Assembly: GCA_018398805.1 (NCBI GenBank)
Contig: JAGFBZ010002335.1
Location: forward strand, 1 to 64,000
Reading direction: 5' to 3'
From: Hirundichthys speculiger
Lineage: Eukaryota > Chordata > Actinopteri > Beloniformes > Exocoetidae
DNA length: 64,000 bases
Shown here: positions 33,201 through 45,100 of the stretch, in pieces
How positions within the stretch are numbered: position 1 is the stretch's first letter
How the letters are laid out: every line of letters starts with the position of its first letter
Position numbers and translations under genes: made by a program
The notes under the pieces: generated by a model
Database searches by the model: none
What the model was told of the DNA's origin: nothing
What the model saw: only the letters and a program-made list of their open reading frames with translations

Positions 33201-36117
33201 GTCGAGACTCGAACATGGCTGCCTCCCTGCCTGTGGAAGATGGGGCCGGTACCGCTGAACAACCGCTTGAAGTGCAGCCCGCACACCCGCCAACACCGCC
33301 CGTTCAATGTCTTCCACAGGCAGGGAGGCAGCCATGTTCGAGTCCCGACTGTGAGACTTTACGGGGCATGGGACATTTGTAAATCCTCTAAATAACCCGC
33401 TTTACACTCGGCGACACATTTAACATTTAGATATAGATTTAACATTTAGATATAGATTTAACATTTAGATTTAGATTTAATATTTAGATTTAACATTTAA
33501 CATTTAGATTTAGATTTAACATTTAGATTTAGATTTAATATTTAATTTAAGATTTAACATTTAGATTTAGATTTAATATTTAGATTTAAGATTTAACATT
33601 TAGATATAGATTTAACATTTAGATATAGATTTAACATTTAGATTTAGATTTAATATTTAGATTTAGATTTAATATTTAGATTTAATATTTAACATTTAGA
33701 TTTAGATTTAATATTTAGATTTAGATTTAACATTTAGATTTAGATTTAATATTTAGATTTAAAATTTAACATTTAGATATAGATTTAACATTTACATATA
33801 GATTTAACATTTAGATTTAGATTTAATATTTAGATTTAACATTTAACATTTGGATTTAGATTTAATATTTAGATTTAATATTTAACATTTAGATTTAGAT
33901 TTAATATTTAGATTTAGATTTAACATTTAGATTTATATTTAATATTTAGATTTAACATTTAACATTTAGATTTATATTTAATATTTAGATTTATATTTAA
34001 CATTTATATTTAGATTTAACATTTAGATTTAGATTTAATATTTAAATTTAACATTTAACATTTAACATTTAGATTTAACATTTTAAATAATTTATGTCTC
34101 AAATGTGTGTAAAATGAGCTAAATGTGAAGAAAATGAGCTAAATATTGAAAATATATCAGTTTGAAAACTGTAATCAAGTTTTTACATTCGGCACCCCAT
34201 ACAATGATACCATCTTGTACCAAATCATCAGTATGGAAGTATTTCTGTGCCATCTGAGTTTGAATACGAATTTTTAAGATTGAAATTTTTCAGCATCAAA
34301 ATCAGACTTTGAATTTAAAAAAAAACATCAGATTTCTAGCACTGAATTTTTTTTGCCTCTGAATTTCATTTTGTTAAAATAAATTCAGTGTTTAAAAAAA
34401 TTGTTGTCTTAAGATATTCAGTTTTTCAAAATTCGACACGCAAAGAAATTCAACACCCCGAAAAATTCAGTGTTAAAAAAAAAAAAATCAACATCTCAAA
34501 AAAATTCAGTGTAAAAAAATTCAATTTCTAAAAAAAAAAATCAGTGTAAAAAAAATTCAACCTCAAAAAATTCAGTGTAAAAAGAACCAGACTCAACATC
34601 CGGGTCACCAGGGAGAAGCAATCGATCCCTGTCTCAATTCAGCCAACATCCAGCCAATCACGTTACGCTCCATTGGTCATGTGACACCCACCCAGATAGT
34701 AAGACGGACCAGTCGGCCATGGCAGCAAACTCAGGTGATGGTGTATGGAAGTATTTAACTATTTAATAAATGTATTTTAAATGTTTAATACACACAGTAA
34801 ATAAAGTAAACAGACTCACCTGAGTTTGCTTTTAAGCTTTTAATTTTAAGACAACAATTTTTTTTAACACTGAATTTATTTTAACAAAATAAAATTCAGA
34901 GGCAAAAAAAAATTCAGAGCTAGAAATCTGATGTTTTTTAAAATTCAAAGTCTGATTTTGATGCTGAAAAATTTCAATCTTAAAAATTCGTATTCAAACT
35001 CAGGTGGCACAGAAATACTTCCATACATCAGTACTATCACATTTCAGATCACCTTTTGGTATCTCTTTGCCCTTTTTTACTGAAATGAGTTGCAGGCCTA
35101 AAAATGCAGGAATGGAAGTGCATTAACAGATGAAATGACGTTTATATAAGCATAAGTCTTATCATATGTTTTTTATTTTATTTTACATATACGTATTAAG
35201 AGAAAATCCTCTCTTGACACAATTACTTTGCATGACAGTTTCACCAAATGATTATTGTGTGTCTGCTATATGATGTATTGCATAGCAGGAAATGTATAGT
35301 ATAGTGGATGTGAAGTGAATTGTAAAATGATGATGTTTCCACCAGAAGCCACGTTGTCTCAGCTGTCAGACAGTGGCCAGACTCTGAGTGAGGACAGTGG
35401 AGTGGATATAGCAGAAGCAGGAGGCCTTAGTAAGGACGGGAGTCCTAAACCCAGCAGGAGCCTGCAGGGCCACCTGGATAAGCCAGGGGTCCATGGACTT
35501 CCTCCGGGGGCCACCAGACAGGTGAGGCTTTCACTTTCTCACAATTTCAGACAATGTTGCTTGTTTTCATACTGAACAAGCTCATGTTGTCCCATTCCAG
35601 TCTGATTAATGAACCCAATTACCAACAGTGGATTACCATTGTTTTGAAATGATCAGCAATCAGCAAACACAGTCTAAGTGCACATACAACAATAGAATAA
35701 ATTATTTAACACCTAATTATGTTCTGCTTAACAGTAATGAGCTAGGTCACGAAACTTGCCAATACAGATATGTGTACATTAAACATCACTCACATCTGGA
35801 TGGTACAGTCTCCTTAAAATGAGTTTTAAAATGAGTCCAGTTTTGGTTCGAAGGTTGCTCACACTTAATACTGACTTTTGCTTGAAGAGTAATTTTGTTC
35901 TGAACATTGTGTGGTTTTTTTTTCTTATGTAGCACTTAGAGGTCAAGTGACATCAATTTTTATATGGCTGATGGTCAATAGTTGACTAATCAATAAATGA
36001 ATGAAATTCAATTAAAGCCATTAGTGCCAATAATCAGTTCTTCTGATTACTGGCATTAAAACTGCTAAATTGATTTCATAATAGCTCAAAGTTATAATAG
36101 TATAATTTGATAAATAG

Positions 36118-36148
<31 letters not shown>

Positions 36149-39100
36149 GTTAAGATCAGTGTATCCCAGTGTCACATATTAATTAGATAAGATAAGTTAT
36201 TCCTTTATTTGTCCCACAATGGGGAAATTAACATTGTTACAGCAGCAAGTGAAAAATAGCAATAAAGAAGAAAATGGACAAATAATAATAAAGGAAGATA
36301 ACAACAATAATAAAACAAACAATAACCTCAATAGAGAAATATATAATAAATAATAACTCTGACTATTTACAAGGGATATGTTAGTAGTGATTACTATACC
36401 AGAGATAAGTTATTGCACATGTCAATGAATATGTAGATGTATATTGCACACAATAGACGTTAGTCACATTATAGTCAACTGCTCTAAGACATCTTCCCCT
36501 CTTTGTTTGGCAGCAACATAAGAAAAAAAATAATAATTAAAAAAAAACATGTAAGACTGTTAAGTATTTCTAAACCAACACTTAAAAACTTTTTTATGTG
36601 GAAGTGACATAAGTAAAATGGAAGTAATAATTAAGTTATCCATCCATCCATTTTCTATACCCGTTTTAAAATTGTTAACACAAGCACAATGATAGTCAGC
36701 CATTTTTCACACAGCCGACACCAGAATCAGCAAATTTGACATCCAAAAAAAAAAAAAAAAAAGAAAGAGAAAGACACAAAAAACAAACAAAGCATGTTTT
36801 CCTAACACAATATATCTTTGTTGCTGGTTAGAGATCAGTAACTGAATCGTTTACATCAGCATTTGTTACATACACAATGTGGCATACTGTACGGACGTAT
36901 ATGTTTCAGCCCTGCTCTCATTTTCTCTTTACTTTTGTCTCAACAGACGAGCTCTCCCATCCCAGCACCTTCTGCTATCCTCATCCGAGTTGTTAAAAGT
37001 GCCAACACACTGGGAATCGCAATAGAAGGAGGAGCTAACACACGACAGCCTCTGCCCCGCATAGTCACCATTCAGGTAAGATAGCAGTGTGAGGGGCCCC
37101 ACCTGTACAACCGTGTCTGCAGTCACTATCAATATTAAAGACAACATGGCAACACCAGTCCTGCAGCCACCAACATGTGAGAACATCTCCATGAGATTTA
37201 CAAGGAGCTGGTACGTGACCACGCCAGGCCACACTATATTTATCCCTAACTTCAAATCATGGTACGCTTGCTGTACTTAATAAGTGGGATTTGAAACTTA
37301 AAAGGTTACATTTGTCATGAATATACATTTAGTAGCAACAGCATTTCTGCAGTCCTGCCAGAGTATTTGTCACCAATAAGAAGTGGGGGTGCACACTCAT
37401 CCAACTCTATGATACCAAAGTATACAGAAAAACAGCAATATGCACATCTTTTATTATTCTCATCATGCTTTACATTCTAGAATAGAGCTGCTCACAGTGG
37501 AAGCTTGTTGCAGCTTGTTGTTCTGGTCATTACTGGCTTTTTGCTTTTTTTTTTTGAGTGTACCCGTGTTTTTACTTCTTAGTTTTCTTGATTGAAAATA
37601 TTGACTTTATTTTTCATTCTGGTTAGGATGCTGCGCTAGTTGAGAGATTTCCTTCATTAATTTGACAATTTTTGCTGCCTATTTTGATGAGCAACCACAT
37701 TGTGGATGTAGGAGTAAGCAGAGAAAGAGGAAGTTTAAACCAGCTCGTCCCTCATTCATAAAGGAAAGTGTGAGATCTCTCGCAAATAAGATGAAGGTGC
37801 CTGGAGCGCTGACTAAGATATATCTGGAGTTTTGGCAGTGCAGTATGATGTATTTCACTGAGACATGGCTGCAGGAGCATGTTCTCATCTCTCTGCCCAG
37901 TGTTTAGACAATAAAGGGAGACAGAAATTTGAAGAGGAGAAATTCCAGTACCCGCCATGCTTCTGTGAAATATAATTCTTCATCCATGTTCACCATTGTT
38001 ATTTTCCTGGCAGTATAGATCCCACAATCAGCTGGTGCTGGTATGACATCATCAGCTCAGTTGTTACTAAGCTATAGACGGTGATATCTGGAGAATTCAA
38101 CCACACCTTGCTAGCCGTCACATTCCCAATGTGGCCTGAGCCAGGACAAGGTTCCGGTGCTGTGGAAGACATCTTGCTTTGCTCCAGTACCAAACAAATC
38201 TAAAAATGCCTTTAATGAAGATAGACGTGTTTCCCTGACATCCCACTTCATGAATGTCCACAAGAGACTTTAGTTCGCCCACCTGAGTAAATAAACAAGC
38301 AGCTTCCACGATGCTCTGCAGTTTTTTTTTTCTCATCCAGGGGTTGCAGTGGAAGACACTAGGGATGCGCGCGATTAGTCGTCTAACCGATTAAACGTCC
38401 GCCCACTTTCTAGTCGGCACCAGAAATATTAGTCGTTTAAACCAATTTGTGTTTTATTCATGTACAAGGCCGCTTAACTGTCATACAGCCGCCCGCCACT
38501 AGTCGGGGCTACAGAGCCGTCAGACAGCAGTTCCCCTCTCCACAGCAATGCTCGAGTAGACTGGAGTTTTAAAACGGCACGGTGGGAAGATAGTCTCGCA
38601 AAACCAGCGCGGTTTGGTGGTACTTTAATCTAGAAAATGAAAACAAGGTAGTATGTAGACTGTGTCAGAAACAACTGGCATACAATCACTCGACTGGAGC
38701 AATGAGCAACCACATTCAACTCAAGCATTTGGATGTTAATCTGCACGAGACGACGGCTGCTGATGCTAGCGGTGCTGATGCTAGCTGTGCTGATGCTAGC
38801 GGTGCTAGCCACACTCAGGCCGATTTGACATTATTTACCCGGAGACGTGTTCTCCCGTCCGGTCTGAGAGATTTTAGATGTTTGTTTAATTTTACACTCA
38901 TATTGAACTGCGCATAGAGCTTAATAATTCAGCAGCAATTTATCTTTTTTAGATGTTACATTATTTGTTAACTTTAAGTGAGTTTTTTTCGGATGTGCAG
39001 GGTTTATATTCATACTGCACGGCGCAAAATGCTGCTCGTTTCGGTTGAAATTTAATTATAAATTAGATGTTTTATTAACTTGAAAGTGAATTAAAGCTAT

Positions 39101-42100
39101 AATTTTTGTCGGATAATCTGCAAGATTCAATGTGTCAGAGGCAATTTATTTATTTTGGTGGTTAACGTTTGACTGAGTTGCCTTCATGTTCACATTCATT
39201 CATACTGCACGGTGCAAAGTGTCTCGTACTTCAGCGGCATTTAAAATCCGACATGGTTGTTGAACATTGTGATTAAAGGCTTAAAGAACTCTTGTTACAC
39301 ACAATATTTTTTGGGACAATGTTTCAAATTCTGTTCCGATGTTTCAATAAATTGTGCTAAATTTTCACTGTTTTTTGAGTGTTTTCCTTTTTTTTAGACT
39401 AGTCGACTAGTCTTAATTAAAATTTTCGTTTAGTCGACAAGGAAATTAGTCGCCAGGAACATCCCTAGAAGACACTATCGCACACCTGCTTCAATGAAAC
39501 CGCAGTCACCTGGACACAGAAGGCTGCAGTGTGAGGAAAATATATTCTTCATATACCCATGTCTCTGTGACTGTGGGCCCGATCTTCCACCAGATCTGCT
39601 AAAGCCACTATTGAGGGGCGATAGCGGGAGATGCGTTCCTCCGCAAAGAACGCAATCTTCCACCTCCCTAAACCCGCTATCCCACCTGCGCTACCTGCTA
39701 CATTATGTATAGGAGTGGTTAGGGCGTTCCACCTGTTAACTAATCACTGCATCAGCAGCCATTGCCTTTAAGAGCAGGTTGTGCTATCCGCAAACCGCTA
39801 TGGAGCGTCTTTTCATCCAGATTGGAGCAGCTCTCGTGCGCAGCTCGTCTGGAACTCTGCTGTAGAGCTTCCTTTTCTTCCTTCCTTCCTCCTCTGCACT
39901 GATATATACATAAAAATATTTTTACACAGACAATTCCTATCGGTTACCTGAAAGTCCCAGATAGTTGATAGCAGATAAACATACAGTGATCCCTTATTTT
40001 TCACGGTTAATGGGGGACCGGCGCCCCCCCGCAAAAATCAAAATCTGTGATCTGAAGCCGGAGCCCCCCAAGCCTCAATAATGTGTTTAAAATATGTTTA
40101 AAAACCGCGAAAAAGTAGTGAAACAAGACAAAGGCTCAACTGTGGTCTTTCTGTTTCCTTCACAGCCTCTGGTCTCTGAACCGTAGTAAACAAACTGCTG
40201 GTATTGTGCTATTTTTGGCTCCTAATTAGCGGCTAACACGCTAACAACAACAAAACAAGTCTGGTTTTCTCTGCATGGAACGAGCACTTTATTCTGTCAC
40301 TGCAGGAACTTGTAACATCACACAGGTTGTATTGTTGGGCTCCTGTCGGTTAACAGAGAATGTAAATCTATACACGCTGGGCTGCTGTTGATGCTCACTA
40401 CACTTTTCATATAACCCCGTTTTCATTCTGCCGTCCCACGACACACACACTACATCAGAATCAGAATCAATCAGAATCAAATTTATTGTCGCCACTGAGC
40501 CAGCGTCCCAACACAGCAGAATTTGACTTCCTAGTTCACCGTCCAAGAGAAACATACAAAAACAACACAACATATGGACAGGAGTCAACGGTGCTTGGGT
40601 CAGCGCTATAAGAGCGCTTCAATTTAGCAGAAGAAAAAATGACCACATAGGGGATGGGGGGGGGGGGGGGGGGAGGATAAAAAAAAAGGTGTCTCACACC
40701 ACATGTCCTTGATCAGAGGTACATGTTGTGGGATTCACAAAAAAAACCTCAGCACAGGCATAACAAGCTTAGTACAAGACAAGACATCATATCAGGAAAA
40801 AGGTCCCAGCCAAGCGGCCCGTGCACGCTCGCCCGATGGCACGCAGCCGGTGGCGCGCAGTGCAATCAGTCCGCTCCACGTGGGGGAGAACACCAGGATC
40901 CAGCGAGGACGTTGAGAGTCAGGGAAAGGCAATGGAGCGGGGGATGGTGTGGGGGGGGAGCCTACTTTGGATAAGACCTCGGTGAGATTCTTTTTCAGTT
41001 CGGCCTTGGCCAAGGCCGCTCAGGGGAGCCAGATTCAGATAAGAGAGATTGTTTTCGGTCAGACTGACAGTGAATTTTTGCCTGCCTTAAGTCCTATGCT
41101 GGTTCTCTCTCGTGGGAAATCATCCGAAAGTCCGAATTATTCGTGTCCATTCTCCCTAATTAGTGCATGTAGTGATCCCAAGTTGATATCCATTTTCCCC
41201 ATGAGTTCATGCATCTGAAGCTGTCGGTGGTTCACGCCGTGAATCACGTCCAGTTTCCGATTCATCTCGTCTCTTTTTACAGTCTCGGCACTCACAGCAC
41301 GGCTAACCTCCACGCACACGGACATCAGGACCGGAATAGCAGCATCCGTGCGCTTAATTTTCCGATACATCAGGTATCCGCCAACGCCAAACAGCAGGAA
41401 TCCGATGATCATAAATCCAAATATGTAGACATCTTCAGCGTCCTCAATGAACAGAGGAGCCTGGCAGCTCAAGCGCCAGTTCCTCCATGGATCTTGAACG
41501 TACCCCGCTGGCTCTGTGCCATCTGGACATGAAGGCTCACCTATCGATTCCCTCCTTGTAGAAAAAATTTGATCAATTGCATTGAGAGACCAGCTAACCA
41601 GATCCATGGTTGATTTAGATATTCAGATTTTATCCGTATGAGGCTCCAAAAACACACAGACAGGACGAAGAGCAGCGAGGATCAGATAGAGGGGCAGGAG
41701 CTCACAGAAAAGCGTCTGCCTTCGCTGGAGAGCAGGAAGAGAAGTCCATTACCCATTACCCATAAGGCCACACCATTACCCATAAGGCCACCTTCTTAAA
41801 GGGGCCAGGCTGGCTCACAACATTTCTGCACCGTGAGAGAACGCGCACAACATCAAGTGATGTTTCCGTGATTTTTTCTTGATTTTTTTTTTTAAATTAT
41901 ATTATATATTTCTGAAAAATCCGCGAATAACTAAAACTGCAGAACTTAAAGCATGAATTGGCAAGGGATCACTGTACTGTCTATGGTTTAAATGGCGTGC
42001 AAGCCTTTTAAGATGATCTCTGCCATTTCCTCAGGGGTTCAACTGAGGCCAGATTACTCTTTTTATACAAGAGTTAATTCAAGAGGTAGAGCTGTTTGTG

Positions 42101-45100
42101 CATGTCCACATGTGACCGGATGGATGCACATTGACGCCATTTGGACGCGCTCCTGTCACACCAACATGTAAGACGCGCCCATCATAAGATACCGAGTTTG
42201 TGGAAAGGGCAAAAGACACGCCCATTGCCACACCTACAATGTGAGTAAGGGAGTCAGCATAATGGGTAGTGGCTTTAGAGTGCCGAAGATTGCATTAGCG
42301 GTTGTATTAGTGTGGCAGGTAAAAAACTCCCACATAGGGAGAAAAAAACCTGTTTGGCTTAAAGGTTTTTTTTCTGCCTTTGTGGGAGTTTTTTTTACCT
42401 GCCATTATCATTGACTGGATTTAATATTATAATTTTAGTTAATGATATTTGCTCTGGGGTCATCCTCTGGGTCTCTGTAAAGCGCCTAGAGATAATTGTC
42501 ATTGTAACAGGCGCTATACAGATAAAATTGAATTTAATTCAATTGGTTGGTGGAGGTTCCTTAACCCGCAATTTGCGGGTAGCGACTAGTGGGTAGCGGC
42601 CAACGAGAAGTGTATTCCGGCACCGTGCCAGATCTCCGGCGTTTGACGATGACTTAGGAAAAAAAACACACACACACGCACAGAAACACGTCATCTCTGA
42701 ATGGTGTTGAACTGTTTTTTGTTCTGCAATCAGAAGAATGGAGGCAAAATTCAAGTGGTGCTGGGCCTGGACAGAGGAAAGGGGCGGGGACAGAGGAAAG
42801 GGGCGGGGACAGAGAGCCAGTTGGGAGCTGGTGCCAGAAGCTAAGGAAGCCTGGTACCGGATTTAGTGTGTTATGCTTCAAGAGGTTAGTCTAGAGCAGT
42901 AAAAAAAAAAAGCTCTTCGCCGTCATGTAGGGGACGCCGGGCATAAAGCAGCTGTCCGCGACACACAAGCCGTTTACCGGAGCATCGACGTAGTGCCCTG
43001 ATGAATGATCGTATTTCCGACTTGAAAATACGCCTGTGCTCGTTCATTGTGGAACGAGACTGATCATTAACAATCGCTCACCCTCTGGTAGATCCGTGTA
43101 AAAAAGTAGCGGTTGATAAAAACGCTTTACAAAACTGCCCGTTTCCACTCAGCAGGCCAGTTATATGAACACACATGACAGCTCCAGAGTTCTAGAAACA
43201 TCTGTCTGATCAGCTCCAAGGATGGACGTTTTCTCTGAATGTTGTTGAAGCAACCACCCAAAATGGAAAAAAACTGAATGTTATGGTTCACTTTTTTAAT
43301 GATGATGCATCCAGAGTAATAACATCTAATAATCTAATAACTGCCTCTGCAACTACACATGTTAAAAAGGAGACGAGTCCAGACCCGATGGATTGTTCAG
43401 GTCCTTGTAAAAGTATTTGGCCCCCTTGAACTTTTCAACCTTTTGCCACATTTCAGGGTTCAAACATAAAGATATAAAATTTCAATTTTTTGTGAAGAAT
43501 CAACACCAAGTGGGACACAATCGTGAAGTGGAACTAAATTTATTGGATATTTTAAACTTTTTTAACAAATAAAAAAAACTGAAAAGTGGGGCGTGTAATA
43601 TTATTGGTCCCCTTTACTTTCAGAGCAGCAAACTGAGTCCAGAAGTTCAGTGAGGATCTCTGAATGATCCAATGTTGTCCTGAATGACTGATGATGATCA
43701 ATAGAATCCACCTGTGTGGAATCAAGTCTCCGTATAAATGCACCTGCTCTGTGCCAAATGATGCCCCTTTTTCATTCCTGACTTTGCCATCGGTCTGTTT
43801 TTATGACCCGAAATAATTTGTTTTCCCGCAAAGGAGATAAGAGCATCATCATCGTCATCACAGAAGATTCATTTAGCATCTATTCGTGGCGTCTGGTGAC
43901 ATATACTTCAAACAAATGTGTTGTAATGGGGTCATTTTCTGATTTTCATTTTTTTAATTTCAAAATGGAAGTTGGATGGCTGGAATGTACATAATGTAGT
44001 CTCTACTAGGGACTGCTTGTCCATGAGCCAGTGATTCATATGCACATTCTGAAACATCAAAGAAGATGGGAACCCCAATAACTGAAGTAGCATTGTCTAT
44101 ATTCTCTGGTAAGTAGGATTTCAGGCAATTATCCAAGAACAATTTCCATAATATCATCATGGCTGCTCTATTGTTCTCTGACATGACACTGGGGTGGATA
44201 GATGGCACAGTAGGGATTACAAGCTGTGCCAAAGGGCAGTACCTGCCACTCACAAATATCAGGGCATTGGTTTCTGTTGTTATCACACCACAAGAAGTAA
44301 AGAAGAGGTCAGTCTTTGGGAAATGGTCTGATCTCATGTAACACATATGTATATCTCCACTAATTGCAATGGTTCTTGAAAATGTGAGGACTCCTAGCTG
44401 TGATGGCCCAACAGTCCAAGGGTCATGGCAACAGGATATTGTTCAGTGAAGGTTCCCATGCTGGAAGGAGCAACTGAAAAACACCATAGCTTTCTCATTA
44501 TGATTTACAATGTGATGTCGTATCTACCAAGACTCAGCTAAACTGTTTGCGTCTTTGCTGACGATGTTGACATTCTTCCAACTTAGGCATTTTATCCCTG
44601 TTGACCTGGGCAAGCTCAGCGTTGGTGGATAGCTAGAACTCAGTAGCTTGAAGAAGAGGGATGACATCAGCAGATTGTGTATGGAGTGAGATCACAGAGG
44701 GTTTGCAGAGGAGGGGACATACCATCTCCATTCATTATTATGCAAGTGCTTTTGTTTTCTAGTATGGAAAGTGCAATATTATCTTGTTTGTGTTGTGTCA
44801 CCTCCTTCTCATTTCAATAGGACAGTCCATCCATCAGCCATAGTCATTCCAGATGTTGATGCAGCTCAGACTGATGTGTTGTGAATGACGTGTGGACGCA
44901 CAAACTCTCTGGTAGGATGCTTCAGACAGCTGAAGCTACACGGCCCAGCCAAGGCCTTTGCATACAGCAGCTGAGCTACTTGAAGGTCCTCAGTGTACCA
45001 TTAGAGTGTAGAGTTTTCAGGTATAGTATAGTCAGATCCGATCAACAACATTGGTTGTGCTTTAGCATAGGCGTGAAGTGAAACTCCACTGAAATGTTTA

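Larger units (their letters stand above)
39984..41974 (+). mobile_element. pogo/Tigger-like (Tc1-mariner group) non-autonomous element, copy 1
   Basis: Ends CAGTGATCCCTT and AAGGGATCACTG, each next to TA, fit the TA target preference of the Tc1/mariner/pogo group. Near the left end, TTTTTCACGGTTAATGGGG and AACCGCGAAAAAGTAG match copy 2 (49379-50722), which is in opposite orientation. There is no transposase. The interior carries a retroposon-like segment with an intact 156-codon ORF on the - strand. Confidence 0.85.

Noticed and set aside
40703..41532. + strand ORFs of 70-107 codons overlapping the membrane-protein ORF
   Set aside because: They overlap the - strand ORF and its trailer and show no motifs. 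The - strand frame has the membrane segment and good start context.
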